A stretch of 64,000 nucleotides of DNA from an uncultured Lactobacillus sp. (lineage in GTDB: Bacteria; Bacillota; Bacilli; Lactobacillales; Lactobacillaceae): the NCBI GenBank assembly GCA_946482465.1, contig CAMLRL010000001.1, positions 62,001-126,000 of the forward strand, written 5' to 3'. The position numbers were made by a program, and so were the translations under genes. Of this stretch, positions 57,701 to 64,000 are shown in pieces (within the stretch, counting starts at the first letter, position 1; each line of letters starts with the position of its first letter). The notes under the pieces are model-generated. The model was given only the letters and a program-made list of their open reading frames with translations, was not told the origin of the DNA and did no database searches.

Positions 57701-60700
57701 GAATTTCTATCTTCATCAGATAAGTTAGGATATTTAGTTTTATCATTAATATCATTAATAGCTTTGTCTCTTGCTTGATTAATAGCATCGATTGCATCGT
57801 TCTTGTTACCAAGAGAGGACTTGTCCGTCAATAATTTGTTTAGAGCAGCAATACCATCCTTAGTGGCAGTATTTACATCTTCAAAAGTTTCAGCAGCATC
57901 AACTTTGTCCTTGTAGCCAGTCTTCTCGTTATTAGTTAGCAGACCTTTAGCTACTTTCTTAGCTTTTTCAATATCATCAGCAGTCAAGCCCTTGACGTTT
58001 TCAAGTTTACTTTCAATATCCTTTTCAGCTTGATCAAGTTGCTTCTTTGCCGAGTCTTTGTAGGCAGCTAAAATAGCATTCTTACCGTTAGTAATATCAG
58101 TACCAATGGCACTTGCTGCGGTGTCACCATCTATAGCATCTTCAGCCGTCTTAGCAGCAGCATCAATACCAGTATCTGTGTCAACACCGAGGTTGCTCTT
58201 AGCTTCATCGGCATAATCTTGAACTTGCTTCTTAGCAGAGTCCTTGAACTTGTCCGCAATATTGGACTTAGCACTGTTTAAATCTTCAGTAACTAATTCA
58301 ACCGAGCTAGCCTGACCAATTAAAGTATTGGCGTTATCAACAGCTTGGTCAATATTAGAGTCAGAATCTACACCAAGTGCCTTTTTATCGGACTTAGCAA
58401 CTTCAGCAAGCTGTTTCTTAGCAGCGTCCTTATATGCAGTTAGGACGTTGGTCTGACCTGTAGTCATATCATTCTTGATTTCATTAAAATCAGTGTGGCT
58501 ATCAATAGCATCTTCAGCATCTTTAACGGCTTTATCAATGTCTGTGTTGGATTCAACTCCAAGACCACCCCTGGCAGCTTTAGCATCATTTTCAACTTTA
58601 GCTTTAGCTGAAGCCTTTAGTTTGCCTAATATAGCAGCCTTAGCATTCTTTTCAGCCGTAGCTATGTCAGTAGCATTGTCAATAGCTGTAAGTTGATCAG
58701 ACAAAGCTTTATCAATATCAGCGTTTGGTGAAGAAATGCCTAAAGCAGTCTTGCCCTTTTCAGTATAGTCTTCAACTTCGGCTTTTGCAGCTGCCTTATT
58801 AATCTTGTCAGTAGCTTTTTGTTGAAGGTCTTCAATTTCTTCTTTCGTTTTACCAGGATAATAAATTGATTCCTTGCCAGGATTATCTTTATTTGTTGCG
58901 GCATCTCTAGCACTATTAATCTCACCAATATATTTATTTTTCTCATCAGTGGACAAACCTGTTGATGTCTTCACACGAGTAATTGCATCTTGTGCAGCAG
59001 AATCAATGGCAGCTTCTGCATTATTTTGAGCAGTTTTAATAGTATTAGCAGCATCTGAAGCCTCTTTTGCTGTTTCATAAGCTTGCTTAAGTGGATCTAA
59101 AACTTTATTTTTACGGTCGTTAACTGTCGGGATATTCCTAACATCATCTGCATAAATAGAAGTTCCATTTTGTCCAGGGTTAGCAATCGCATCTTTAGCC
59201 TTAGAAACCGCCTTGTTCAGTACCGCCTTTTGATCATCTGTTAAGTTAAGATCTGCATGAGTAATTTTATCTAACTCATCTTTAATTTCTTGTGCAGCAG
59301 TATCCTGAGCAGCTACTAACACATCTTTAACTATTGGACGATCTACACCTATAGATAACGGATTATATTGAACGAAGTTAGCATCTGGATACAGTGCAAT
59401 CTTATAGCCCTTCGTTAGACTATTTGTATCTTCTTTTGAAATAGTTAATTCAAAAGTACCATCCGATTTAACTTCTGCAGAAAATTCATGCTCCAAACGC
59501 TTTAAAGACTTATTCTTCTCATCTGTATAACTATCATCCGTATATAGATATGGGTCATCTGTTTCAGGTTTCCAAGTTTCAGGTTTCCAAACCGTTTCTT
59601 TTCCCTTTGGATCTGTTATGACTGCCTGAACATGAGCCTTAGTACCACCAGGCAGAAGCAGACCAAATATTCCATCACTAGTTACTCCATCTTCTTTTTC
59701 TTTGTAATGTAATACCTGACCACTGATTGTACTCGTACCTTTAGCTGAATCATATGTTACATGAACCGTATTAGGATCTATATCCAAGAAACCACTTGGG
59801 TTGGCTGGTTTAAAAGCGATATTGTTGTATCCAGGATTAGTTGGATCAGAGAAAGCAAATTTAATAACTTGTTTGAAAATATCATCATACGATGTGCCAG
59901 CTCCCTCATTAGCTTTAGCCCATGCATCTAGCATACCTGCAACTTTATCGTATTTTTGTAATATTGCTTGGACCTGTTTATTATTGTCTAATAAAGCTTT
60001 CTCTTTATTAGTGAATTTTCTCGTTCCATTCAGAAGTTCTAGATAAGGAACATTCATTTCAACTGAATTTTTACCTGTATTTTCAACTTGCAAAACGTGG
60101 AAAGGAGGTAACACAAGTTTCATATCAGGATGTAATTCATCAGGAGTTAAAACCTGACGAACATTAGTAATAGTGATATTGCTTTGACCAACAATACTAG
60201 TCCCATCTGCATGATTTAAATGACAATCCAAGATTAATGATGTAGGGTTATTAACAATTAAGTTTCCCGGTGCATCTACTAAAATAATATCTTCTGTACC
60301 AGCACCTGTTTTGGCGCCAACAGTTTTATCATCAGTTAATTTAATATTGAACGCACCGTTTTCAACATCTGCGTTACCTTTAATATAAACAAGCGTACCT
60401 GAATAATTACCCATATCATTCCCAACAACATTTAATTGAGAATTGGGATTAATAGTAAAAGAACCTCCATCATAAATTAGGTATCTATTATTACCACTAT
60501 AATTAGCTATATCACCATTGGTTTTGACATTAACTATACCTTGATAATCCTTACCATTTGAATCAGTGCCACTATTAATATTGAACGAAGAAGAATTACT
60601 GTCATTGATGTAAATACCAGTAGCCTGCTTATTATCATAAACACCAGTGTATGCAGAATTACCTGAGTTATCAATGCCAACATTGATATTCAATGTTCCT

Positions 60701-62160
60701 TTAACATCAACTGTATTACTACTACCTCTCATAACAACTGCGAAAATTGTACCAGTATTTTCAGCATTATTTGTTGAAGTGTATTTACTCTTATCATAAT
60801 TGCCAGCAGGATTAAGTGTTACATTTGCTTTTGGCTCCACAGTAACCGCATTATTTGAACCAGCCATTTCTATGACATTTCCACCAAATGTTGTTCCTGT
60901 AAAAGTACAACCACTTTCAAAATCAATACTGTTATTAGAGCCAGTGAATTCAAAAAGTTGTTGTCTATTGTCTGCATAAGCGCTGTTTGTTCCATCATGT
61001 CTTACATATGGAACGTAGATTGTTTCCGCAATAACATTGCCTTTTATGTGGATTCTTGCACCAGATGTACTATGAACCAATTGTGTTCCGTGATATTCAA
61101 CATTCTTAAATGTTACATCACAACCTTTTCTATAGTTGTCAGTTCTGATAACACCATAATCATCACCACTATACAAATTCAAATTTTCATAAGTCAAATC
61201 CAATGCTTCACTACTAGAAGCTCTTACACACGGATCATATCCATTGAAATCTATTTTTCTACGTTCATTTCCATATGATTTTACCAAGAGCTTTCTGCCG
61301 TATATATATTTATATGAACTATTACTAGATCCATTGTCAGCGTAAATGTCTTGCATAATATCAATCTCAGATATACGTTTAGTCTCATCAGGCTGATTTA
61401 CATTTTTAAAGCATTCATCATTTTTAAAAGCATTGAGAAACTGATTCCAATTATATGCGTGTGCTACGCCATTTACCACAGTTGCATAGTCACCGGTTTT
61501 ATCGTCGTTAGCTGTATCATTAGCCAATTTCTTAGCTTCATTAGCTTTTGAATCTTGAGTAGTATCAGTATCTTTACCTGAATTAGTAGTGTCACCAGTT
61601 ACATCAGTTGGCAACTTAGTATTGTCAGAGTTGTGATCATCCGAACCAGTTATGTCAGTTGGAGTCTTATCAGTAGTGGTATCTTGATTGCCTTCATCTG
61701 AGCCAGTTGCAGGAGTAGTTGCACTATTGCCAGTTGAATCAGAAGTTTCCTGTTTGTCCTTATCAGTTTTATCTTTAGCAGTAGTATCAGTCTTGTCCTT
61801 AGAACTGGTATCTTTTACTTCATCAGTCTTTGAGCTTTTTAAGAATGAACTCAAACCTGAAAAAGTTGACAAGTCCGTTTCATTCTTCTTTTTAGACGCA
61901 GCAGCGTCTGCCTTGGTTTTATCCTTAGTACCTGTTTCCTTAGTTCCAGTATTAGAGTTATCCCTGTTCGACTCCTCTGTGACATTTTGTGATGGATCTA
62001 TAGTATCAGCTTTTACGCTTTGGCTATTCAGACCAAAGAAAGTAAAACCCAGCAAAACAGAAGCAGCACCAATACTCAATTTACGAATTGAGAAGTGGTC
62101 CTGCTTGTCCTGCATCTCCATCTTCCTTAATCTTTCATTATAATTATTTTTTCCTAGCAT
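51769..62160 (-). CDS. Giant surface adhesin 4: YSIRK signal, beta-helix head, helical stalk, SLAP anchor (3463 aa)
   Basis: The signal is FSIRKLSIGAASVLLGF (23-39), and a Thr/Asp/Lys-rich linker carries LSTFSGLSSFLK. The beta-helix head (about 233-686) has YIYGRKLLVKS and NNAENTG and is closest to the head of protein 2. PANPSGFLDID lies at about 788. The stalk (about 943-3130) is collinear with proteins 2 and 3 but has four tandem copies of a 62-residue unit (motif ALGVDSDS) where the others have about one. A Gly-rich linker and four SLAP segments (about 3197-3463, ending VKKANF) finish it. There is no LPXTG. A 15 bp tandem duplication at 59561-59590 doubles WKPET. It is the first gene of the array as transcribed, with its own promoter and a GGAAGGA ribosome site. 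Confidence 0.93.
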   Translation of the reverse strand: MLGKNNYNERLRKMEMQDKQDHFSIRKLSIGAASVLLGFTFFGLNSQSVKADTIDPSQNVTEESNRDNSNTGTKETGTKDKTKADAAASKKKNETDLSTFSGLSSFLKSSKTDEVKDTSSKDKTDTTAKDKTDKDKQETSDSTGNSATTPATGSDEGNQDTTTDKTPTDITGSDDHNSDNTKLPTDVTGDTTNSGKDTDTTQDSKANEAKKLANDTANDDKTGDYATVVNGVAHAYNWNQFLNAFKNDECFKNVNQPDETKRISEIDIMQDIYADNGSSNSSYKYIYGRKLLVKSYGNERRKIDFNGYDPCVRASSSEALDLTYENLNLYSGDDYGVIRTDNYRKGCDVTFKNVEYHGTQLVHSTSGARIHIKGNVIAETIYVPYVRHDGTNSAYADNRQQLFEFTGSNNSIDFESGCTFTGTTFGGNVIEMAGSNNAVTVEPKANVTLNPAGNYDKSKYTSTNNAENTGTIFAVVMRGSSNTVDVKGTLNINVGIDNSGNSAYTGVYDNKQATGIYINDSNSSSFNINSGTDSNGKDYQGIVNVKTNGDIANYSGNNRYLIYDGGSFTINPNSQLNVVGNDMGNYSGTLVYIKGNADVENGAFNIKLTDDKTVGAKTGAGTEDIILVDAPGNLIVNNPTSLILDCHLNHADGTSIVGQSNITITNVRQVLTPDELHPDMKLVLPPFHVLQVENTGKNSVEMNVPYLELLNGTRKFTNKEKALLDNNKQVQAILQKYDKVAGMLDAWAKANEGAGTSYDDIFKQVIKFAFSDPTNPGYNNIAFKPANPSGFLDIDPNTVHVTYDSAKGTSTISGQVLHYKEKEDGVTSDGIFGLLLPGGTKAHVQAVITDPKGKETVWKPETWKPETDDPYLYTDDSYTDEKNKSLKRLEHEFSAEVKSDGTFELTISKEDTNSLTKGYKIALYPDANFVQYNPLSIGVDRPIVKDVLVAAQDTAAQEIKDELDKITHADLNLTDDQKAVLNKAVSKAKDAIANPGQNGTSIYADDVRNIPTVNDRKNKVLDPLKQAYETAKEASDAANTIKTAQNNAEAAIDSAAQDAITRVKTSTGLSTDEKNKYIGEINSARDAATNKDNPGKESIYYPGKTKEEIEDLQQKATDKINKAAAKAEVEDYTEKGKTALGISSPNADIDKALSDQLTAIDNATDIATAEKNAKAAILGKLKASAKAKVENDAKAARGGLGVESNTDIDKAVKDAEDAIDSHTDFNEIKNDMTTGQTNVLTAYKDAAKKQLAEVAKSDKKALGVDSDSNIDQAVDNANTLIGQASSVELVTEDLNSAKSNIADKFKDSAKKQVQDYADEAKSNLGVDTDTGIDAAAKTAEDAIDGDTAASAIGTDITNGKNAILAAYKDSAKKQLDQAEKDIESKLENVKGLTADDIEKAKKVAKGLLTNNEKTGYKDKVDAAETFEDVNTATKDGIAALNKLLTDKSSLGNKNDAIDAINQARDKAINDINDKTKYPNLSDEDRNSLINTIKDDATEGVDNVNKDTDPAKIKTDKQAAIDKINSVTATASSKDLADLKNEQKSQTAALQDAAAKAKETIDQIDNKYLSPSDKQYYKDLIDKHAASATNAINSASNKDDIDTAEKDGESNINSDLVSAQVAAAKSQAIAELNEAKSKDKKAINDVHKNGTLSDDDWEKALDAIDNAYTTAITAVSNDHTPADIVTDKNTGINAMQTVVDSVSGNAEQAELAKTKNKAIADLKDQAQELHDHIQADPNLSNTEKNDYLDQIASALNNAEQAVSAADKNTVNSAHNAGIEELNNIRNNADLQSARDKALTDLQNEFNTDNAAIDGLTNISTAGKTGIKTDLQNAYNEAVNKVKDPTSNTIALINSTSDAGITNMENILGKAKGLDQTIADDQQKLEDYAQKAIDRINSSTMSDADKGKAIKDIQNARDDAQGEVGNKLTVEDANQAEKDGETSIQKAEANANQTDLNKAKDAAKARIDGARDKALQNLKDVYDTLTDDEKKQAQAAYDKAVKDIPEIAKQAEAAIDKSFDKGAISDLTNDTINSINSTGDTANVAMTKVVAVQAVKDAAQAAKDKLTNERDKTGVDDVANLGIADINAATTSSTVLDIKDNALNSIKNIKDSGTGDASADDALWDKKNAANKELAQELADTTGAIDKLTDLTAEQKKQFKAQAQAAHDRAHIRIEGATEDQIDSEKGLGKTNIDKALTDAKLQAVKNVAKADVDKTADDAIDKVNKDDTINKDDKQNIIDNINKDRDKTKEDIDNADTPDKVNNAKNDGEGEIKGHVDNGTSSAKEKQTAKDKLAAAADKIYDRLKNDRDSGKLDYNQYQDLKDKVDNAVDAANGAISNADGTSNINGAESDGESALSGINTDIDKVEAVNTALGKLSDAVNKANDAADAVAKEVGTTLEEQQKLAKQMKDAIEKQRAAAAKNIKDAQNAADDPLNAIKTAGQKGVDSITGLTNDYTDKVDQIKTLKQKADAAKDDLNNLKTDENHNPVLTASDVAQGEADIDDAVQTGISDIYQASSVDDAKTAEQKAEDAVGLAKLPTELLAEKNKQIAAINQYAADADKTIDGFAQTDQNKDGLPADTIAELKAQVEAAKKKAISKINAVTLAKGASQDDFDKAKTNVQNAEKGVAESNETVDFGEAGIDKVKTLAQQKADVVKAKNDAIAELEQKQKDANNDIENSGMSPADQGPLKDQVQKLVDKAKDQIINISDTDDKGKIKTPEQVKDEADTIINNTVDGFKDPDDNNKVPGISDIINNAQLEGAKTTAEKTLNNKRAQAHDIINGSQLTADQKQKANKAIDDAFNAEKSAIDAKTNINDVPKDEDQIGQAIDAIWTKPTSSDEKNEWFNDEHDNALSGTDGVAGLQAGLDKLTDTQKADPDYKEYLNDINNAITAIKDAKNIKDASSAYDKGMTSLNKLKALEQVKADAKKAKDDIDSSKLNETAKDRLKGDVDKIVEDTKDKLNQIDSSVGNASTNKDKIDQITHDAQSDISTIKDDFGIEDQSNDVVNANDEISKNHSDAIDTIHNEFGDDSKTPKTDDAYEKNKHVHSTTDEGINSDKTNADKEISKGAIDDAADIAKDKVNHLKHEDGTDYTDADKNKINEQIDKDAKDAKDKIDKADNITDIDNIRNNGIHQIHQDCSDPATIDNILHGHNSNDNNGGGGVVAPIQPANPAKKPTTTNTSDKDKPNGTNDIGNSIDVTLMHNAYLYDETGKRANKITLGAGSVLTTYGTKTINGKDYYVLVDKGANNKKYYVAVGNVVAVTRKLKHNAYIYNQFGKRVKNTGVFKKGKLVKTFGNAVKIRGKKYFIIDKNRFVKAANFAKGVVTVSTAKVEVVPTSAVAEKPKTIVEKTLMHNAYLYDQNGTRANKLIFQAGSKVETVGKKTVNGKVCYELPDGMFIAAGNIDAKKLKLKHNAYVYNQYGHRANKKVLKKRKSVKTYGNSVKINGKRYFITAKGRFVKKANF
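58030..58790 (-). repeat. Four tandem 62-codon stalk units in giant gene 4
   Basis: Units carry LGISSPNA, LGVESNTD, LGVDSDSN and LGVDTDTG at equal spacing of about 185 bp (marker near 58737, 58560, 58375 and 58189). Each ends with a lysine-rich AYKDSAKKQ-like helix. Proteins 2 and 3 show one clear counterpart each (LGISSNSD, LSVNSNSD). Limits are approximate. Confidence 0.8.
59561..59590. repeat. 15 bp perfect tandem duplication in giant gene 4
   Basis: The 15 bp GTTTCAGGTTTCCAA occurs twice in direct succession, in frame, and duplicates the pentapeptide WKPET in the protein. It is probably a recent slippage event. Confidence 0.9.
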
Positions 62161-62207
62161 ATTTATCCTTCCTAAAAAAGTATGTATGTTTAGTATGTTC
62201 GAATACT

Positions 62208-62236
62208 ATTCTAGAATAGTCAAATATTAATGTCAA
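62208..62236 (-). promoter_or_regulatory. Promoter of giant gene 4
   Basis: TTGACA (62231-62236), 17 bp, TAGAAT (62208-62213) on the minus strand. The 5' untranslated region is about 20-25 nt longer than that of gene 1. Confidence 0.75.
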
Positions 62237-62801
62237 TATAATATCTATAACTAATGTTGTATTTATAAATAACTACACAATTTAAATTGATAAATTTTAA
62301 AAAAGAAAAAACGATATATTTGCTAAATATTTTATTAAGCTCTTAATTTTTATGCTAAAAATAACATAATAAAGAGCATTAAAATTGACTTTTAAATATT
62401 TATCCTGAATATTTTTCAGCTAAAAATAATATAATAATTTTTAAAACTATTTGTATTATGATTACTAAAAACATTAAATTATGCTTTATTTTTAAAACTT
62501 TTTAGTGATATTAGTAGGGGTTTCGAAAGAATAAAAATTAAGTAGATTTCATAACAAACCAAAAAATTTAAAATAAATCTATACTTTCATACTCAAACTT
62601 ATTCATAAAAATTTAATAACTTGTTTTATTTTTATCTTTAAGAAAACTAATAATAAAAAACGCGCTTCATAACGATTTTTTGAAAATCTATTTTGCTATT
62701 AAAAAATAAATACAAACTATAAAATAATAAATTAGTACCATAATTGTATGAGAAAAAATTATTTTCACTCATAAGGAATTTGGATATTTGAAATCTCTAT
62801 C
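62237..62801. other. AT-rich intergenic region between giant gene 4 and the 6S-like RNA
   Basis: No gene is seen on either strand. AAATAAC motifs lie at 62267 (30 bp upstream of the gene 4 -35 box) and 62359. The rest is very AT-rich and shows no convincing hairpin or frame. Confidence 0.6.
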
Positions 62802-62833
62802 TTGACAAATGAAGTCATGCTTAGTAGTATAAT
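62802..62833 (+). promoter_or_regulatory. Promoter of the 6S-like RNA
   Basis: A perfect TTGACA lies at 62802-62807. TAGTAT at 62825-62830 is spaced 17 bp, and an overlapping TATAAT is at 62828-62833 (20 bp). Either would start the RNA near 62838. Confidence 0.65.
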
Positions 62834-62837
62834 AATT

Positions 62838-63035
62838 GATCTGAGTTGATCGACTAGCTTAATTGTATAAGGTTGACCGGTCAAACATAAGACATGCGAG
62901 ATAGTAAATAACTTTCGAATCGGAATACTATCTTTTGCGATAGGATCCATATTCGTTGCGCTACTTCTCATTTTTTGAACACTGCGGGTTCAACAAGCAT
63001 TGTTTTGCTATGTTTCGACGACTCGGATTTCTTGA
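62838..63035 (+). ncRNA. ssrS: 6S-like RNA (Lacto-usp type element)
   Basis: The RNA of about 200 nt has its ends joined by an 11 bp stem (GATCTGAGTTG at 62838-62848 with CGACTCGGATT at 63019-63029). The middle carries an apical hairpin GATAGTA / TACTATC, and a 3'-side hairpin TTGAAC / GTTCAA is also present. Its own promoter precedes it and an intrinsic terminator follows. This closed-rod plan and length are those of 6S RNA, which binds housekeeping RNA polymerase. The location upstream of a usp gene matches the Lacto-usp motif of lactic acid bacteria, which has been proposed to be 6S RNA. The identity rests on structure by eye, and the gene symbol is tentative. Confidence 0.7.
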
Positions 63036-63045
63036 GAATTTTAGG

Positions 63046-63070
63046 AAACGGTCTGTTGACCGTTTTTTTT
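63046..63070 (+). terminator. Terminator of the 6S-like RNA
   Basis: AAACGGTC-TGTT-GACCGTTT followed by more T residues makes a compact intrinsic terminator. It ends 12 bp before the next start codon, so some readthrough into the small membrane gene is possible. Confidence 0.9.
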
Positions 63071-63082
63071 ATTGGAGTTTTT

Positions 63083-63364
63083 ATGATTATCAAAGTTGCT
63101 ATCATAATTTATTTAGCTGTGTTGCTTTTAACTGCGTATTATCTCTGGCATAATCGCAAGACTCACTTTCTAATATATAACAGCAAGAATATTGCTAATT
63201 TCAGTTCAATTATGACTGGAACTGCTATCCTACTGGTTATCGAAAGTCTGATAGGAATTTTTCTGGCTTTCCAGTCTAACGAATATCTTAACCTCATTAC
63301 CTTGGCACTTAGTACAGTTACTATTTTAATTTTTAGCCTTTTACTTAATCAAAAGGATGATTAA
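63083..63364 (+). CDS. Small three-helix membrane protein of unknown function (93 aa)
   Basis: The start is the ATG at 63083, after TTGGAG. A longer frame from 62975 would run through the 6S-like RNA and its terminator and is rejected. The 93-residue protein begins MIIKVAIIIYLAVLLL. It has helices at about 4-22, 43-62 and 68-87, a basic loop WHNRKTHFLIYNSKN, and a short tail NQKDD. I do not recognise a family. It lies 44 bp before the usp gene with no terminator between, so the two are probably co-transcribed. There is no visible promoter other than that of the RNA upstream. Confidence 0.75.
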   Translation: MIIKVAIIIYLAVLLLTAYYLWHNRKTHFLIYNSKNIANFSSIMTGTAILLVIESLIGIFLAFQSNEYLNLITLALSTVTILIFSLLLNQKDD

Positions 63365-63408
63365 TTGGACTAAAATTTGGTAAAATAGTGGTGAGAGAGG
63401 TGTTTTTA

Positions 63409-63864
63409 ATGATGAAACAATATCACCGTATTCAAGTTGCAGTTGATGGCTCAAAAGAAGCCGATTTAGCTTTCAAAAAAGCTATCGCTGCTGCTAAGCG
63501 AAACGAAGCTGCTTTGGAAATTTTACATGTCATTGATACTAGATCTTTTCAAAACGTGTCTAGTTTTGATTCCGAGATGGTAGAACAAGTGTCTAATGAT
63601 GCTAAAGAAAAACTGCAGAACTACTACAATAAAGCTACAGAAGCTGGGGTTAAGGAAGTTCATTACTCAATTGAATTTGGCTCTCCCAAAGCAATTATTG
63701 CCCATCAGTTTCCGCAAAAGCACCAAATTGATTTAATTGTGTTAGGCGCAACGGGACTTAATGCCGTTGAACGAATATTGATCGGCAGTGTAACTGAATA
63801 TGTAACCAGAACAGCAGATTGTGACGTTTTGGTTTGCCGTTCAAATGAAAATCTAACTAAGTAA
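63409..63864 (+). CDS. Universal stress protein (UspA family)
   Basis: This 151-residue protein is read from ATG 63409, eight bases after AGAGAGG. The upstream in-frame GTG codons overlap that site. The fold is the alpha/beta Usp type, with the N-terminal strand IQVAVDGSKEADLAF and the C-terminal nucleotide motif GATGLNAVERILIGSVTEY, which fits G-2x-G-9x-G-S/T, so it should bind ATP. Usp proteins aid survival under starvation, acid or oxidative stress, and the exact role here is not shown. A strong hairpin follows the stop codon. Confidence 0.93.
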   Translation: MMKQYHRIQVAVDGSKEADLAFKKAIAAAKRNEAALEILHVIDTRSFQNVSSFDSEMVEQVSNDAKEKLQNYYNKATEAGVKEVHYSIEFGSPKAIIAHQFPQKHQIDLIVLGATGLNAVERILIGSVTEYVTRTADCDVLVCRSNENLTK

Positions 63865-63865
63865 A

Positions 63866-63897
63866 AAAGAGCATTTCATCTCTGAAATGCTCTTTTT
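63866..63897. terminator. Terminator after the usp gene
   Basis: AAAGAGCATTTC pairs with GAAATGCTCTTT around ATCTCT, with an A-run before and a T-run after. It can serve both the usp gene and the converging gene at the window edge. Confidence 0.9.
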
Positions 63898-63914
63898 GTG
63901 TGTTATTAAAATTT

Positions 63915-64000
63915 TTAAAAGTCTCCTGCCCTACTAAACATGTAGTCTTTATTATGAAACTTCATAGACAAAATCATCCCTATACCAATCATATTACCAA
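63915..64000 (-). CDS. C-terminal end of an unidentified protein (partial)
   Basis: A minus-strand frame enters from the window edge and stops at 63915. The last residues are GNMIGIGMILSMKFHNKDYM followed by FSRAGDF. A hydrophobic stretch and then a polar tail suggest a membrane protein. It faces the usp terminator, as expected for a converging gene. Family not recognised, and only 27 residues are visible. Confidence 0.45.
   Translation of the reverse strand, partial: GNMIGIGMILSMKFHNKDYMFSRAGDF

Noticed and set aside
61688..62143. Plus-strand open frame of 151 codons at the 5' end of giant gene 4
   Set aside because: Mirror of the low-complexity linker and signal region of gene 4; similar shadows occur opposite the same region of the other giant genes.
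15614..62160. LPXTG sorting signal in the giant proteins
   Set aside because: The C-termini were read in all four and end in SLAP repeats; no LPXTG, hydrophobic tail or basic end is present.
29588..62800. Extremely AT-rich spacers as a replication origin or mobile-element scar
   Set aside because: No DnaA-box cluster, dnaA/dnaN genes, transposase, or inverted-repeat ends with target duplications were seen. The shared promoter layout explains the spacers better.
62765..62971. Minus-strand open frame of 68 codons
   Set aside because: Lies opposite the 6S-like RNA; its frame is explained by the paired RNA sequence and it has no start signal.
62975..63364. Longer form (129 codons) of the small membrane protein
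   Set aside because: The extra N-terminus would be translated from the 6S-like RNA and across its terminator. The ATG at 63083 has a ribosome site and begins directly with a membrane helix.

Overview
The window looks like a chromosomal segment of an AT-rich Lactobacillus (Lactobacillaceae, delbrueckii/acidophilus lineage). The evidence is the mreBCD, ezrA, thiI and DUF4044 set, a valine-type T-box, an rpsD leader, and YSIRK-type signals joined to SLAP (Lactobacillus S-layer) anchor domains. Very large SLAP-anchored adhesins of this kind are familiar from insect-gut lactobacilli such as the honey-bee Firm-5 group. That placement is an inference and was not tested.

Positions 1-15.5 kb hold ordinary core genes. 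The minus-strand run valS-folC-HAD hydrolase-radC lies behind a T-box leader and is followed by mreB-mreC-mreD. Past a small divergent DUF4044 gene, a cut gene (possibly DUF3397) probably begins the next cell-division cluster. Upstream of valS lie thiI with its cysteine-desulfurase partner, and ezrA. Divergent from ezrA on the plus strand is rpsD with a structured leader, then a YueI-family gene and rarA.

Positions 15.6-62.2 kb (about 73% of the window) are four tandem minus-strand genes for giant surface proteins of 4657, 3387, 3391 and 3463 residues. Each has a YSIRK-type signal, a low-complexity linker with a conserved LSTFSGLSSFLK-like motif, a beta-helix (pectate-lyase-like adhesive) head, a long alpha-helical DUF1542-like stalk and four C-terminal SLAP segments. 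None has an LPXTG sorting signal. Each gene has its own promoter of one shared design (TTGACA, exactly 17 bp, TAAAAT or TAGAAT), an AT-rich upstream region with repeated AAATAAC motifs, and its own terminator. Gene 1 carries about 16 copies of a 165-residue stalk unit that the other genes seem to carry once. Gene 4 has separately expanded a 62-residue unit to four copies. Heads and stalks have discordant relationships (heads 1 with 3 and 2 with 4; signal and stalk 2 with 3), which points to cassette exchange. A candidate structured non-coding RNA lies between genes 1 and 2.

Positions 62.8-64 kb return to core genes: a 6S-like RNA (the Lacto-usp type of element) with promoter and terminator, a small three-helix membrane protein, a universal stress protein, and the cut 3' end of a minus-strand gene. 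The adhesin array therefore sits between housekeeping genes, with no transposase, integrase, tRNA or phage gene beside it. It appears to have grown by local duplication.
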